Source: Pseudotabrizicola sediminis
GTDB taxonomy: Bacteria > Pseudomonadota > Alphaproteobacteria > Rhodobacterales > Rhodobacteraceae
NCBI RefSeq assembly: GCF_004745575.1
Contig: NZ_RPEM01000002.1
Location: 310,001 to 374,000, forward strand
Direction of reading: 5' to 3'
DNA length: 64,000 nucleotides
In this document: positions 53,190 to 63,201 of the stretch, one piece after another
Position numbering within the stretch: position 1 is the stretch's first letter
How the letters are laid out: each line of letters begins with the position of its first letter
Made by a program: the position numbers and the translations under genes
The notes under the pieces: model-generated
Told to the model about the DNA's origin: nothing
Seen by the model: the letters and a program-made list of their open reading frames with translations, nothing else
Database searches by the model: none

Positions 53190-53642
53190 TCAAAGCGCGA
53201 TCGGCACCGCCAGGCAGGCCAGCACCACCGCCGTCAGGCCGACGCGCAACCGCAGCCACCAGTCGGGTGCGGTGCCCATCTTCCAGAAATGCCAGTCCAG
53301 CATCAGCAACCCCACAAACCCGGCAAACAGGTTTACCGCCGCGTCGCCCGGGGTCCCGTTCACCATGAAAAACGCCCACAGCGCCGGCGCGACCGACAGG
53401 ATATAGCCCACCGCTGCCTCGGGTCCGGTGGCGCGCGTGGCAAAGCCCCAGAGCACGCCCGACATGAAGGACAAGATCACCGTGCCATAGGTCAGGCTGA
53501 CATAGGTGCCAATGAACAGCGGCCCCATGAACCGCCCGCCCCAACCCGCCAGCCCCGGCGACAGGGCAGTGGCCGCCCCCCACACAAAAGGCAACAACCC
53601 TGCCACCCCAAGGATCAGGGCCGTTCTTGGAATAGGCTCCAC
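53190..53642 (-). CDS. DUF3429-type membrane protein
   Basis: The 150-residue protein has five hydrophobic segments and matches the small DUF3429 membrane family: the leading [19 protein letters not shown] and the core [26 protein letters not shown]. Function is unknown. It lies 88 bp upstream of rnhA on the same strand. The upstream 251 bp spacer to ispH contains no gene. Confidence 0.82.
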   Translation of the reverse strand: MEPIPRTALILGVAGLLPFVWGAATALSPGLAGWGGRFMGPLFIGTYVSLTYGTVILSFMSGVLWGFATRATGPEAAVGYILSVAPALWAFFMVNGTPGDAAVNLFAGFVGLLMLDWHFWKMGTAPDWWLRLRVGLTAVVLACLAVPIAL

Positions 53643-53893
53643 CGCACCACCTGCATCACATCATTTGATCAAAGGTCATAAGGTGATCCGGGGCGGCGTC
53701 CAGCCTTCGGCTGCAAATCCGCTCTGGCGTTGCCGCAGGGTCACGGCTGGGGCATGACGCAGGGCCCGTCGCGACACCTGGGCTCGCCCCCGTCCCTCGG
53801 GCATGCCCGCAGCGGATTGGTTCAAAAACTGCCATCCGGCAGCCTGCGCCGGGTGTGCCTTTCAGGACAGGGCGCGACCTGCGGCAGCCCGGA
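53643..53893. other. 251 bp spacer between ispH and the DUF3429 gene, no gene seen
   Basis: I found no tRNA-like cloverleaf, no ORF with a start and ribosome site, and no clear terminator. There are only modest GC-rich inverted repeats. A minus-strand frame extends from ispH into it but has no known content, so nothing is assigned. Confidence 0.5.
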
Positions 53894-54847
53894 TCACGCC
53901 GGTTCGCGCAGGATGCGCGGCACCTTGAATTCGATGTTTTCCTGCGCGGTTTCAACCAGTTCCACCGTAGTCGTAAAGCGAGCGCGGAAAGCGTCAATCA
54001 CCTCGTTCACCAGCACCTCGGGCGCCGAGGCCCCTGCTGTGATACCAACCGACCGGATGCCTTCCAGCGCGCGCCAGTCGATATCCGTGGCGCGCTGGAT
54101 CAACTGGGCATAGGCGCAGCCCGCTGCTGATCCGACTTCGACCAGCCGTTTGGAATTGGATGAATTCGGCGCGCCGATCACCAGCAGGGCATCAATGCGC
54201 GGCGCAATCGCCTTGACCGCCATCTGCCGGTTGGTGGTGGCATAGCAGATATCTTCATGCGCCGGAGCATGGATGGCCGGAAAGCGTGCTTTCAGCGCCG
54301 CCGCGATATCCGCCGTGTCATCGACCGACAGGGTGGTCTGGGTGATGAAGGCCAGCTTTTCCGGATCGCGCACCTGCAGCCCCGCCACATCGGCCACCGT
54401 CTCGACCAGCAGTACCTCGCCATCGGGCAACTGCCCCATGGTACCCACGGTTTCGGGGTGGCCCGCATGGCCGATCATGATCATCTGCAACCCGGCCTCG
54501 TGGTGGCGCGCGGCTTCGTTGTGCACCTTGGTCACCAGCGGGCAGGTGGCATCCACCGCGATCATCTCGCGCCGCGCGGCCTCGGCCGGCACCGCCTTGG
54601 GCACACCATGGGCGGAAAACACCACCGGGCGGTCGGGTGGGCAATCATCCAGTTCCTCGACGAACACCGCGCCCTGCGCGCGCAGGGCATCGACCACGAA
54701 CTTGTTGTGCACGATTTCATGCCGCACATAGACTGGCGCGCCCCATTTGATCAGCGCCAGTTCGACAATCTTGATCGCCCGGTCAACACCGGCACAAAAC
54801 CCGCGCGGGGCTGCGAGGTAAAGGTGCAGTGGTGGCAGTTCGGTCAT
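53894..54847 (-). CDS. ispH: 4-hydroxy-3-methylbut-2-enyl diphosphate reductase
   Basis: IspH makes IPP and DMAPP from HMBPP in the last step of the MEP pathway. The 317-residue protein has the three Cys that hold the [4Fe-4S] cluster: Cys18 in [12 protein letters not shown], one in [11 protein letters not shown] and one in [10 protein letters not shown]. It also has the substrate-contact HEIVHN, SAHG and SNSKRL segments. No further MEP gene is adjacent. It ends near a GC-rich spacer; the YqaA-like gene lies 74 bp upstream. Confidence 0.97.
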   Translation of the reverse strand: MTELPPLHLYLAAPRGFCAGVDRAIKIVELALIKWGAPVYVRHEIVHNKFVVDALRAQGAVFVEELDDCPPDRPVVFSAHGVPKAVPAEAARREMIAVDATCPLVTKVHNEAARHHEAGLQMIMIGHAGHPETVGTMGQLPDGEVLLVETVADVAGLQVRDPEKLAFITQTTLSVDDTADIAAALKARFPAIHAPAHEDICYATTNRQMAVKAIAPRIDALLVIGAPNSSNSKRLVEVGSAAGCAYAQLIQRATDIDWRALEGIRSVGITAGASAPEVLVNEVIDAFRARFTTTVELVETAQENIEFKVPRILREPA

Positions 54848-54921
54848 GGCGGGCCTTTGGCGTCAGGGTCACATCAGAGGTAAGGCGAACCGGCCCGCAG
54901 GTCCAGCCCCCGATGCGGCCC

Positions 54922-55359
54922 TTACCCCCAGATCCCCAGCCCGATCAGCGCCACCACGGCATAGCGCGCCGTCTTGGCAATCGTTACCAGCACCAGAAAC
55001 CGGGGCAGGGACACCCGCAGCGCGCCGGAAAGTGCAACGATGAAATCCCCGCCCGGCGCCCAGCTGAACAGCAGCGCCCAGATCCCCCACCGCCCGAACC
55101 AGCGTTCCGCCTTTTCCCGCCGCTCCGGCGTCAAGCCCAGCCAGCGCGCCCCCCGCGCCCCGCCCAGACCCCGGCCAAGCGCATAGGTCACGCAAGACCC
55201 AAGGATATTCCCGACCGACGCCACCAGAACCAGCGCCCATAGCGGCACCGTGCCTTGTGCCATCAGCGCCAGGAACACCACCTCGGACTGAAAGGGAATC
55301 GGCGTCGCGGCCAGCAACGCCGCCACAAACAGCCCCAACAAGGACGTGCTGGTCAGCAT
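54922..55359 (-). CDS. YqaA-type membrane protein (SNARE-associated/VTT family)
   Basis: The 145-residue protein is a small relative of the VTT/DedA family. It opens with a re-entrant-helix segment LLAATPIPFQSEVVFLAL, then NILGSCVTYALGRGLGG, and the amphipathic FSWAPGGDFIVALSGALRV. The family is linked to lipid scrambling in DedA relatives, but the function of YqaA is not established. It is upstream of ispH on the same strand. Confidence 0.85.
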   Translation of the reverse strand: MLTSTSLLGLFVAALLAATPIPFQSEVVFLALMAQGTVPLWALVLVASVGNILGSCVTYALGRGLGGARGARWLGLTPERREKAERWFGRWGIWALLFSWAPGGDFIVALSGALRVSLPRFLVLVTIAKTARYAVVALIGLGIWG

Positions 55360-55531
55360 AGAACGCGCAGCCGCGGCGGGGATGCCGCCCGCCTCATGTG
55401 AAACATCCGTGTCATCCCGCGGGATCTAGCGTGCCGGGCTTCTGAGGTCCACCCGGTCCGGTGCCGCGCCTGTCTGGCGGGTCTACTCCAGCCCTCATGC
55501 GGGTCGGGGTCCGGGCCAAGGCACGAAAACC

Positions 55532-55560
55532 AAAACGGGGCGCCGCAGCGCCCCGTTTTT
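55532..55560 (-). terminator. bidirectional rho-independent terminator after the NYN gene
   Basis: A perfect 12-bp stem AAAACGGGGCGC/GCGCCCCGTTTT with loop CGCA lies just 3 bp beyond the NYN-gene stop (minus strand). A/T runs flank both sides. The 203 bp to the YqaA-like start hold nothing else. Confidence 0.9.
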
Positions 55561-55562
55561 CG

Positions 55563-56141
55563 TCATTTCACCATTTCGCCAGTGTCTTCCCGCTCGCCAA
55601 AGGCACGCGGTTCGCGGGGTGGGCGGCCGATCACGTCGCGCAGCTCTTCCAGCTCGATGAAATTGTCGCACTGGCGGCGCAGCTCATCCGCGATCATCGG
55701 CGGCTGGCTGCGGATGGTCGACACAACCGACACTCGCACACCCTGACGCTGCAGACTCTCGATCAGCGGCCGGAAATCCCCATCTCCGGAAAACAGAACG
55801 ATATGGTCCACACGCGGCGCAAGTTCCATCGCATCGACGGCCAGTTCGATATCCATGTTCCCCTTGACCTTCCGCCGGCCCTGGCTGTCGGTATATTCCT
55901 TGGCCGGTTTGGTCACCATGGTAAAGCCGTTGTAGTGCAGCCAGTCCACCAGCGGACGGATCGGCGAATACTCGTCGTTTTCAAGCAATGCAGTGTAATA
56001 AAACGCGCGCAGCAGCTTGCCGCGCCGCATGAATTCCTGCCTCAGCAGCTTGTAGTCGATATCAAACCCCAACGCTTTGGCCGCTGCGTAAAGGTTTGAT
56101 CCGTCAATGAACAGCGCAAGCCGTTCGTCCTTGTAAAACAT
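55563..56141 (-). CDS. NYN-domain (LabA/DUF88-like) putative ribonuclease
   Basis: The 192-residue protein has the PIN-like NYN fold: FIDGSNLYAAA near residue 11 (first Asp), MDIELAVDAMELA near 97 (second acidic set) and LFSGDGDFRPLIESLQRQG near 118 (third Asp group), together typical of LabA-like nucleases. RNA cleavage is expected, but target and control are unknown. It diverges from folK. The 170 bp spacer carries short direct repeats (GGTCGGTCGGT and AAGTGTAAGTG). Confidence 0.9.
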   Translation of the reverse strand: MFYKDERLALFIDGSNLYAAAKALGFDIDYKLLRQEFMRRGKLLRAFYYTALLENDEYSPIRPLVDWLHYNGFTMVTKPAKEYTDSQGRRKVKGNMDIELAVDAMELAPRVDHIVLFSGDGDFRPLIESLQRQGVRVSVVSTIRSQPPMIADELRRQCDNFIELEELRDVIGRPPREPRAFGEREDTGEMVK

Positions 56142-56311
56142 CTAGTTGTCCCCTCGAAAATTCTGTCCCCGTCGCGCCAACAAGTGAGTGGTCGGTCGGT
56201 AAGTGTAAGTGTTAATCTGGTAATCGAAATCAGCGCTGTCTAAGGACAAGTTTTGATATCAGTCCGAAACGTCTCGCCGCAAGCTGGTCTATACGAAAGT
56301 GTAACACTATC

Positions 56312-56887
56312 ATGCAAAACAGATTGCAAGCTCTGGTTGCGCTCGGTGCCAATTTGTCTTTTGGCGGGTTTTCACCTGACCAGATCATCACGGATGTGTT
56401 GGAGTGCCTCAACAGTTCCGTTACAAGAGTTAGGCACCAAAGCCGCCTGTTCAAGACGCCGGCCTTTCCGAAAGGCTCTGGTCCCGACTATGTGAATGCG
56501 GCGGCCGTGCTGGACGTTCCGCCGGGCCTTGGCCCACAGGCGCTTTTGCGCCACCTGCATGACATTGAGGCGCAGTTTGGCCGTCGGCGCGACAGCCGCT
56601 GGGGCACGCGCACTCTCGACATCGACCTGCTGGCATTGGCTGATCTCGTTCTGCCTGACGCCGCCACGCAAAACCATTGGCGCGCCCTGCCGCCTGCGGA
56701 TCAGGCGCGTCTGACCCCGGATCAGCTGATCCTGCCGCACCCCCGCCTGCAGGACCGCGCCTTTGTGCTGGTGCCCCTGGCCGAGATCGCGCCGGATTGG
56801 GTGCATCCCCTGTTGCAGCGCAGCGTCCTGCAGATGCTTGATGCGCTTTCGCCCGAAGATCGCGCCGAAGTGCGGGTGATCGGCTGA
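56312..56887 (+). CDS. folK: 6-hydroxymethyl-7,8-dihydropterin pyrophosphokinase
   Basis: FolK transfers pyrophosphate to 6-hydroxymethyl-dihydropterin in folate synthesis. The 191-residue protein has VALGANLSFGG near residue 9, the conserved WGTRTLDIDLLAL with the metal-binding Asp pair, and LPHPRLQDRAFVLVPLAEIAP near the end, all typical. folB and folP are not next to it. A spacer of 75 bp separates it from rpoZ on the same strand. Confidence 0.96.
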   Translation: MQNRLQALVALGANLSFGGFSPDQIITDVLECLNSSVTRVRHQSRLFKTPAFPKGSGPDYVNAAAVLDVPPGLGPQALLRHLHDIEAQFGRRRDSRWGTRTLDIDLLALADLVLPDAATQNHWRALPPADQARLTPDQLILPHPRLQDRAFVLVPLAEIAPDWVHPLLQRSVLQMLDALSPEDRAEVRVIG

Positions 56888-56962
56888 ATCCGGGGTTGTC
56901 AAGTCCCGGTATCACGCGTAAGTACACCCTTTCCATGCCCCCAAACCCTACTGGAGTCGTCC

Positions 56963-57316
56963 ATGGCCCGCGTGACGGTTGAAGACTGCGTTGACAAGGT
57001 TCCGAACCGGTTCGAACTGGTGATGCTCGCCGCCCATCGGGCGCGCGAAATCCAGGCCGGATCGCCGATTACCGTGGATCGCGACAATGACAAGAACCCG
57101 GTTGTCGCCCTGCGCGAGATCGCCGATGAAACCCAGGCCGCAGAATCGCTGCGCGAGCGGATGATCGAAAGCCATCAGACCCAGATCGAGGTTGATGAAC
57201 CGGAAGATGATCAGATGGCTCTGCTGATGTCGGGTGAAATCGACCGGCCGATGCAGGACGACATGTCCGAAGAAAAGCTGCTGCGCGCTCTGATGGAAGC
57301 ACAGGGCGAGCTTTGA
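56963..57316 (+). CDS. rpoZ: RNA polymerase omega subunit
   Basis: Omega folds beta-prime and carries part of the ppGpp site. The 117-residue protein begins [30 protein letters not shown], the standard signature, and has the [11 protein letters not shown] segment. The C-terminal extension is acidic, longer than in E. coli (91 residues) and of the alphaproteobacterial type. It is encoded 38 bp before the ppGpp synthetase gene, a widely conserved link. Confidence 0.97.
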   Translation: MARVTVEDCVDKVPNRFELVMLAAHRAREIQAGSPITVDRDNDKNPVVALREIADETQAAESLRERMIESHQTQIEVDEPEDDQMALLMSGEIDRPMQDDMSEEKLLRALMEAQGEL

Positions 57317-57354
57317 TCGGCGAACTCTAAGGGGAGAACCCCGCATCAGGGGCG

Positions 57355-59475
57355 ATGATGATCGACGTAGAAGACCTCATCGCCCTTGTCCGGAACTACA
57401 ATCCGCGCACCAATGCCGATCTGATCCGACGCGCCTATGCTTACGGCATGGCGATGCACGAAGGTCAGATGCGCAAATCGGGTGAACCCTATTTCACCCA
57501 TCCCGTCGCCGTCGCCGCCATTCTGACAGAACAGCGGCTGGATGATGCGACCATCGTGACAGCGCTGCTGCATGACACCATCGAAGACACCAAATCCACC
57601 TACACCGAGGTCGAACGCCAGTTCGGGACCGAGGTCGCCGAACTGGTCGATGGCGTCACCAAGCTGACCAACCTGCAACTGTCCAGCACCGAAACCCAGC
57701 AGGCGGAAAACTTCCGCAAGCTGTTCATGGCCATGTCAAAAGACCTGCGGGTGATTTTGGTCAAACTGGCTGATCGCTTGCACAACATGCGCACGATCAA
57801 AAGCATGAATTTGGACAAGCAGGCGCAGAAAGCCCGAGAGACGATGGAGATCTACGCCCCTCTTGCCGGGCGGATGGGCATGCAATGGATGCGTGAGGAA
57901 CTGGAGGATCTGTCCTTCAAGGTGCTCAACCCCGATGCCCGCAATTCCATCATCCGACGCTTCCTGACCCTGCAGCGCGAAGCGGGCGACGTGGTCCACA
58001 AGATCACCGCCGACATCCGGTATGAACTGGAAAAGGTCGAACTGGAGGCGACGGTCTATGGCCGCGCCAAAAAACCCTATTCGATCTGGCGCAAGATGCA
58101 GGAAAAAGACCTCGCCTTCTCGCGCCTGTCCGACATTTACGGCTTTCGCATCATCTGCGCATCCGTGGCCGACTGCTACCGCATCCTTGGCGTGATCCAC
58201 CAGCGCTGGCGCTCGGTGCCGGGCCGGTTCAAGGATTACATCAGCCAGCCCAAGACCAACGGCTACCGCTCGATCCACACCACGGTCTCGGGCCGCGACG
58301 GCAAGCGGGTCGAGGTGCAGATCCGTACCCGCGAAATGCACGAGGTGGCCGAGGCCGGGGTGGCGGCCCACTGGTCCTACCGCGAAGGCGTGCGCGCCCA
58401 GAACCCCTTTGCCATCGACCCCGGCAAATGGATCGCGTCAATGACCGAACGTTTTGACGAGGGTGATCACGACGAGTTCCTCGAACACGTCAAGCTGGAG
58501 ATGTATTCCGATCAGGTGTTCTGCTTCACGCCCAAGGGCGATGTGGTGCAGCTGCCGCGCGGGGCGACGCCGCTGGATTACGCCTATTCGATCCACACCC
58601 GCATCGGCAATTCCTGCGTGTCGGCCAAGGTCGATGGCATCCGCGTGCCGCTGTGGACCCGGCTGAAAAACGGCCAGTCGGTGGAAATCATCACCGCCGA
58701 AGGCCAGCGCCCGCAGGCCAGCTGGATCGATATCGTGACCACGGGCCGCGCCAAGGCCGCCATCCGCAAATCTTTGCGTGAAGAGGACAAGAGCCGCTTT
58801 ATCAAGCTGGGGCAGGAACTGGCCCGCGCCGCCTTTGACCATGTGGGCAAGAAGGCATCGGAAAAAGCCCTGCGCACCGCCGCAAAGATGCTCGGCCTGA
58901 ACGATCAGGAAGACCTGCTGGCCCGGCTCGGCTCGGCAGAGCTTACCGCGCGCCGCGTGGTCGAAACGCTGTATCCTGAACTCGCCCGCGCTGATCTGGA
59001 AGTGGTCGATGCCACTCGCCCGGTTCTGGGCCTGTCCGATGATCAGGCCTTCCGCCGCGCGCCCTGTTGCCAGCCGGTACCGGGGGAACGCATCGTCGGC
59101 ATCACCTATCGCGGCAAAGGGGTGGTGGCCCATGCCATCGACTGCCCCGCGCTGGAGGAGTTTGAGGAGCAGACAGACCGCTGGGTCGACCTCGCCTGGC
59201 ACGCGGGCCGCCATGCCGCCGTACATACTGTGACAATGGAAATGACCATTGCCAATGACGCAGGCGTGCTGGGTCGCATTTGCACCTTGATCGGCGAGCA
59301 GCGCGCCAATATCTCTGACCTGAGGTTTACAGACCGCAAGCCGGACTTTTATCGTCTGATTGTCGATGTTGATCTTCGCGATGTCGAGCATCTGCATATG
59401 GTGATGACGGCGCTTGAGGCTGAAACCGATGTTGCCCAGGTTTCACGCCATCGCGATAAAACCCGCAAGCCATAG
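57355..59475 (+). CDS. rsh: bifunctional (p)ppGpp synthetase/hydrolase Rsh (RelA/SpoT family)
   Basis: Rsh makes and degrades (p)ppGpp in response to starvation. The 706-residue product has an HD hydrolase domain (His49 in YFTHP, His73-Asp74 in LLHDTIEDT), the synthetase domain (RAKKPYSIWRKM, SDIYGFRII and NGYRSIHTTV), a TGS domain (~385-445; QVFCFTPKGDVVQLPRGATPLDYAYSIHT region), a conserved Cys-rich CC segment (RRAPCCQPVPGERI), and a C-terminal ACT domain. Both catalytic sites look intact. Start is 57355 or the next ATG. Cotranscription with rpoZ is likely. Confidence 0.96.
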   Translation: MMIDVEDLIALVRNYNPRTNADLIRRAYAYGMAMHEGQMRKSGEPYFTHPVAVAAILTEQRLDDATIVTALLHDTIEDTKSTYTEVERQFGTEVAELVDGVTKLTNLQLSSTETQQAENFRKLFMAMSKDLRVILVKLADRLHNMRTIKSMNLDKQAQKARETMEIYAPLAGRMGMQWMREELEDLSFKVLNPDARNSIIRRFLTLQREAGDVVHKITADIRYELEKVELEATVYGRAKKPYSIWRKMQEKDLAFSRLSDIYGFRIICASVADCYRILGVIHQRWRSVPGRFKDYISQPKTNGYRSIHTTVSGRDGKRVEVQIRTREMHEVAEAGVAAHWSYREGVRAQNPFAIDPGKWIASMTERFDEGDHDEFLEHVKLEMYSDQVFCFTPKGDVVQLPRGATPLDYAYSIHTRIGNSCVSAKVDGIRVPLWTRLKNGQSVEIITAEGQRPQASWIDIVTTGRAKAAIRKSLREEDKSRFIKLGQELARAAFDHVGKKASEKALRTAAKMLGLNDQEDLLARLGSAELTARRVVETLYPELARADLEVVDATRPVLGLSDDQAFRRAPCCQPVPGERIVGITYRGKGVVAHAIDCPALEEFEEQTDRWVDLAWHAGRHAAVHTVTMEMTIANDAGVLGRICTLIGEQRANISDLRFTDRKPDFYRLIVDVDLRDVEHLHMVMTALEAETDVAQVSRHRDKTRKP

Positions 59476-59518
59476 CGCAACCGCGCAGGCAGGGAAGGCA
59501 GGGAAAGGGGGCTGAACG

Positions 59519-60196
59519 GTGGTGTTTCGTCGCCGCAACAAACGGTCATGGCCAGAACGGCTCAAGGCGCTGGTCTATCCGCAAGGCGGATGGCTGCGCG
59601 CGGGCCAGTATGTCTGGCACCGTCTGTCGCGTCTGCCCGATCCGCCCCACCGCATTGCGCGCGGCATTTTTGCCGGGGTGTTTATTTCGTTCACCCCATT
59701 GTTCGGCCTGCACTTCTTTGCCTCGGCCCTGCTGGCCTTTTTGATGCGCGGCAACATGATCGCGGCGATTTTCGCCACTTTCTTCGGCAATCCCATCACC
59801 TTCCCGATCATCGCTGTCTCTTCGGTACAGCTGGGTCACTGGTTCCTCGGCACCGGCGTCGATGCTGTTCCGGCCCGGCTGATCCTGTCGGCCTTCGCCA
59901 ATGCCGGGGGCGAGATCTGGTCGAACCTTCTGGCCACCTTTACGGGCGATCCCGCCCAATGGGGCCAGCTGCGCCACTTTTACTATGGCCTGTTCAAACC
60001 CTATCTGATCGGCGGCCTGCTGCCGGGGCTGATCGCGGCCACGATCTGCTATTATGTCAGCCTGCCAGTCATCCTCGGGTATCAGAAGATGCGCCAGAAA
60101 AAGCGGCGGGACCGGGCCGAAAAACTGCGCGAACGCGCAGCCGCTCGGCTGCGCGCCCGACAATCGGCCGATGACGGTGCCTCGGGTGGCAACTGA
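59519..60196 (+). CDS. DUF2062 membrane protein, copy 1
   Basis: The 225-residue protein starts at a GTG (AAGGGGGC upstream) and has the DUF2062 pattern: RLPDPPHRIARGIFAGVFISFTPLFG, ALLAFLMRGNMIAAIFATFFGNPITFP and, after two more helices, a cytoplasmic basic tail KMRQKKRRDRAEKLRER. Function unknown. The next gene is a paralogue, 144 bp on. It follows rsh by 43 bp. Confidence 0.87.
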   Translation: MVFRRRNKRSWPERLKALVYPQGGWLRAGQYVWHRLSRLPDPPHRIARGIFAGVFISFTPLFGLHFFASALLAFLMRGNMIAAIFATFFGNPITFPIIAVSSVQLGHWFLGTGVDAVPARLILSAFANAGGEIWSNLLATFTGDPAQWGQLRHFYYGLFKPYLIGGLLPGLIAATICYYVSLPVILGYQKMRQKKRRDRAEKLRERAAARLRARQSADDGASGGN

Positions 60197-60340
60197 ACCA
60201 CCCCCGCCCGCGTTCACGAAACACTGTCCCCGGTGGACGATTTCTGACGTGCCAGTCACATCGAGTTCATGTATTGCGGCTTTTGTCATGCTAGGTCTGC
60301 GCCGTCTTGCGCAGCGGACCTGGTTTAAGCGAGGAACGAC

Positions 60341-61057
60341 GTGGTTTTTAAAAGGCGCGACCCGCGCGGCTGGCTGGCTTGGCTGCGCGAGATGTTTTAC
60401 CCTACTGGCGGCTTTCGTCGCGCGACCCGCTATGTCATTCATCGCATGCGCCGCCTGCCAGACCGCCCGCACCGGATTGCGCGCGGCGTGTTTGCGGGCA
60501 GCCTGATCGGTTTTCTGCCGCTGCCGGGCCTGCAGTTTCTGGGCGCCTGGGGGCTGGCCTTGCTGATGCGCGGCAATATCCTTGCCGCCCTGCTGGCCAC
60601 CTTCAACTCCAACCCGATCACCACGCCATTCTTTGCGGTGGGGGCAATTTCGCTTGGCCACTGGATGCTTGGGATCGACACGCCGCTGAGCGCCGAAGCC
60701 ATCGGCGATGGCTTTGCCCGCGCCGGATCAGAGCTGTGGCACAATTTCCTTGCGATCTTTGGCCCCGAAACCATGCACTGGGACGGCCTTGCGCAATTCT
60801 GGTCCGATATCTACCTGCCCTATTTCATTGGCGCGCTGGGGCCGGGCATCCTGCTCAGCCTGATCTTTTACTACATCACCATTCCGCTGGTCGAGGCCTA
60901 CCAGAAAGCGCGGGCGGACAAGTTCCAGGAAAGCAGTGAAAAGCGCCTGCTGCTGCGGGAACGGCTGGCCGCTTTGGCCAAGCGCGGCGGGGATGCGGCA
61001 AAAGACCCTGTACCGGGCACAAAACAAGGGGATGACGACACCCCGCCCGCAGCCTAA
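60341..61057 (+). CDS. DUF2062 membrane protein, copy 2
   Basis: The 238-residue paralogue of copy 1 starts at GTG with GAGGAACG before it. Both begin VFxRRxxR, share RLPDxPHRIARGxFAG and MRGNxxAAxxATFxxNPIT, and end in a charged tail. Copy 2 is clearly the closest relative, so tandem duplication is likely, though the divergence shows it is old. The 144 bp between them holds no other gene. pdxJ starts 29 bp after it. Confidence 0.87.
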   Translation: MVFKRRDPRGWLAWLREMFYPTGGFRRATRYVIHRMRRLPDRPHRIARGVFAGSLIGFLPLPGLQFLGAWGLALLMRGNILAALLATFNSNPITTPFFAVGAISLGHWMLGIDTPLSAEAIGDGFARAGSELWHNFLAIFGPETMHWDGLAQFWSDIYLPYFIGALGPGILLSLIFYYITIPLVEAYQKARADKFQESSEKRLLLRERLAALAKRGGDAAKDPVPGTKQGDDDTPPAA

Positions 61058-61086
61058 CCTCTGCCCCAAAGATCAGGAGGCCGCCT

Positions 61087-61839
61087 ATGATACACGCAAG
61101 CAAACTCCGGCTCGGGGTCAACATTGACCACGTGGCCACCCTGCGCAACGCCCGTGGCTCTGCCTGGCCCGATCCGCTGCGCGCGGCCCTGCTGGCCCAA
61201 GCGGCAGGGGCCGACGGCATCACCGCCCATCTGCGCGAAGACCGCCGCCACATCCGCGATGCCGATATGGCGGCGCTCAAGGCAGGCATCACCATCCCGC
61301 TGAACTTCGAATGTGGCGCGACCGATGAGATGCAGGCGATCTGCCTTGCCACCCGGCCACATGCCGTCTGCCTCGTGCCAGAACGGCGCGAAGAGCGCAC
61401 GACCGAAGGCGGGCTGGATGTCGCGGGGGATGAAACCAGGCTGTCCGCCTTCATCACGCCCCTGCGCAGCGCCGGTGCGCGGATCAGCATGTTCATCAGC
61501 CATGATCCGCGCCAGATCGAGGCCTCGGCCCGCATCGGAGCCGCCGTGGTCGAGCTGCACACCGGGCTTTACTCCGACCTGCACGCCGAGGGCCGCGAGG
61601 AAGAGGCCGGGGCCGAACTGGCTGCGCTGCATCAAGGCGCAGGGCTTGCCCATTCCCTGGGGCTCGAAGTGCATGCCGGTCACGGCCTGACCTTCGCCAA
61701 TGTCGCCCCCGTCGCCGCCATCCCTCAGGTGATGGAGCTGAACATCGGCCATTTCCTGATCGGCGAGGCGGTGTTCATGGGCCTTGGGCCGGCCATCGCC
61801 GAGATGCGCCGGTTGATGGATGCGGCGCGGGGGCTGTAA
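61087..61839 (+). CDS. pdxJ: pyridoxine 5'-phosphate synthase
   Basis: PdxJ joins 3-amino-1-hydroxyacetone phosphate and 1-deoxyxylulose-5-phosphate to form PNP. The 250-residue TIM-barrel has [16 protein letters not shown] (active-site His and Asp region), [20 protein letters not shown] (Glu), [17 protein letters not shown], and [10 protein letters not shown] (His) followed by [26 protein letters not shown] precedes the ATG. acpS follows 88 bp later, a common alphaproteobacterial order. Confidence 0.97.
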   Translation: MIHASKLRLGVNIDHVATLRNARGSAWPDPLRAALLAQAAGADGITAHLREDRRHIRDADMAALKAGITIPLNFECGATDEMQAICLATRPHAVCLVPERREERTTEGGLDVAGDETRLSAFITPLRSAGARISMFISHDPRQIEASARIGAAVVELHTGLYSDLHAEGREEEAGAELAALHQGAGLAHSLGLEVHAGHGLTFANVAPVAAIPQVMELNIGHFLIGEAVFMGLGPAIAEMRRLMDAARGL

Positions 61840-61927
61840 GGGTGGCATCGGCGGTGGATCGCGACAAGCTGAGTATTGGGAAAAGGTGCAAACCAAGGCG
61901 GCAGCGCAAGCCTGAGACGTCGGCGCA

Positions 61928-62350
61928 ATGATTTTGGGCATCGGCAGCGATCTGGCCAATATCGAGCGGATCGAGGCAACCCTCGCCCGTTTTGGCGACC
62001 GCTTCCGCGACCGGGTGTTCACCGAGCGTGAACAGCGCAAGGCCGCCAGCCGTCCGCATGGCGTGGCCGCCACCTATGCCAAACGGTGGGCCGCAAAAGA
62101 GGCCTGCTCCAAAGCCTTGGGCACCGGGCTGCGCATGGGCATCGCGTGGAAGGACATGGCGGTGACCAATCTGCCGACCGGCCAGCCGGTCATGCACGTC
62201 ACCGGTTGGGCCGCCGACCGGCTGCGCCAGATGACCCCGCCGGGGCATGAGGCGGTGATCCATGTCACCCTGACCGATGACCACCCCTGGGCGCAGGCCT
62301 TTGTGGTGATCGAGGCCCGCCCGGTGACAGAGCCCGCACCGCCGGGCTGA
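61928..62350 (+). CDS. acpS: holo-[acyl-carrier-protein] synthase
   Basis: AcpS attaches 4'-phosphopantetheine to acyl carrier protein. The 140-residue protein has [15 protein letters not shown] (Asp8 metal site), the [10 protein letters not shown] helix, and the [14 protein letters not shown] motif with the catalytic Glu-Ala-Lys region. It is intact and of normal length for the family. It is followed 62 bp later by lepB, part of the pdxJ-acpS-lepB-rnc-era run. Confidence 0.96.
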   Translation: MILGIGSDLANIERIEATLARFGDRFRDRVFTEREQRKAASRPHGVAATYAKRWAAKEACSKALGTGLRMGIAWKDMAVTNLPTGQPVMHVTGWAADRLRQMTPPGHEAVIHVTLTDDHPWAQAFVVIEARPVTEPAPPG

Positions 62351-62412
62351 ACTTGACTCGGCGGGCATGCGGGCGCATGTAGCGGCCCGAAGAGCAGCAA
62401 GGTGAACACAGC

Positions 62413-63201
62413 ATGGCCAGCAAGGCAAAAGAAGACGGCGGCATCGTCGAGACGATCAAGACGGTGGTCTATGCGCTGTTGATTGCAGGCGTCTTCCGCA
62501 CCTTGTTTTTCCAGCCGTTCTGGATTCCTTCGGGCAGCATGAAGGACACGCTGCTGATCGGTGATTTCCTGTTCGTGAACAAGATGGCCTATGGCTACAG
62601 CCGCTATTCCTGCCCCTTTGCCGCCTGCCCCTTCTCTGGCCGCCTGTTCTTCAGCGAACCCGAACGCGGCGACGTGGTGGTGTTCCGCCATCCGGTCAAC
62701 GGCAGCGATTTCATCAAACGCCTGATCGGCATGCCCGGCGATACCGTGCAGATGCGCGGCGGCATGGTCTATCTGAACGGGGCCGAGGTGCCGCAGGAAG
62801 ATGTGGGCGTGTTCAGTGAGCTTTATGAACAGCAGGGCCCGATGGGCCAGTTGCCGCGCTGCGAGAACGGTCCGGTGGGGCAGGGCGATACCTGCACCAA
62901 ATCTAAATCGCGCGAAACACTGCCCGGCGGTCGCACGCATGATGTGCTCAACATCGACACCAATGGCGCGGGCGACAACACCGATGTATTCACCGTGCCC
63001 GCCGGACATTACTTTTTCATGGGCGACAACCGCGACAACTCGCAGGACAGCCGCTTTGTGCAGGCCGTGGGTGGGGTAGGCTTTGTGCCAGCCGACCACC
63101 TGATCGGTCGCGCCGACCGGATCATGTTCTCATCTGCTGGCCGCTCGATGCTGTATTTCTGGACCTGGCGGTCTGACCGGTTCTTCAAGGCGGTGGAATG
63201 A
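62413..63201 (+). CDS. lepB: signal peptidase I
   Basis: LepB removes signal peptides on the outer face of the inner membrane. The 262-residue protein has one N-terminal membrane helix (~15-35), then the Ser nucleophile Ser42 in [13 protein letters not shown], box C/D with the Lys general base ([13 protein letters not shown], Lys near 100), and box [13 protein letters not shown]. The insert of about 60 residues between boxes (Cys-rich, CPFAACPF and [14 protein letters not shown]) is typical of proteobacterial forms. It overlaps rnc by 4 bases. Confidence 0.96.
   Translation: MASKAKEDGGIVETIKTVVYALLIAGVFRTLFFQPFWIPSGSMKDTLLIGDFLFVNKMAYGYSRYSCPFAACPFSGRLFFSEPERGDVVVFRHPVNGSDFIKRLIGMPGDTVQMRGGMVYLNGAEVPQEDVGVFSELYEQQGPMGQLPRCENGPVGQGDTCTKSKSRETLPGGRTHDVLNIDTNGAGDNTDVFTVPAGHYFFMGDNRDNSQDSRFVQAVGGVGFVPADHLIGRADRIMFSSAGRSMLYFWTWRSDRFFKAVE

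Noticed and set aside
53643-53893. Gene remnant in the ispH/DUF3429 spacer
   Set aside because: The minus-strand frame that spans it begins inside ispH and encodes no recognisable peptide.
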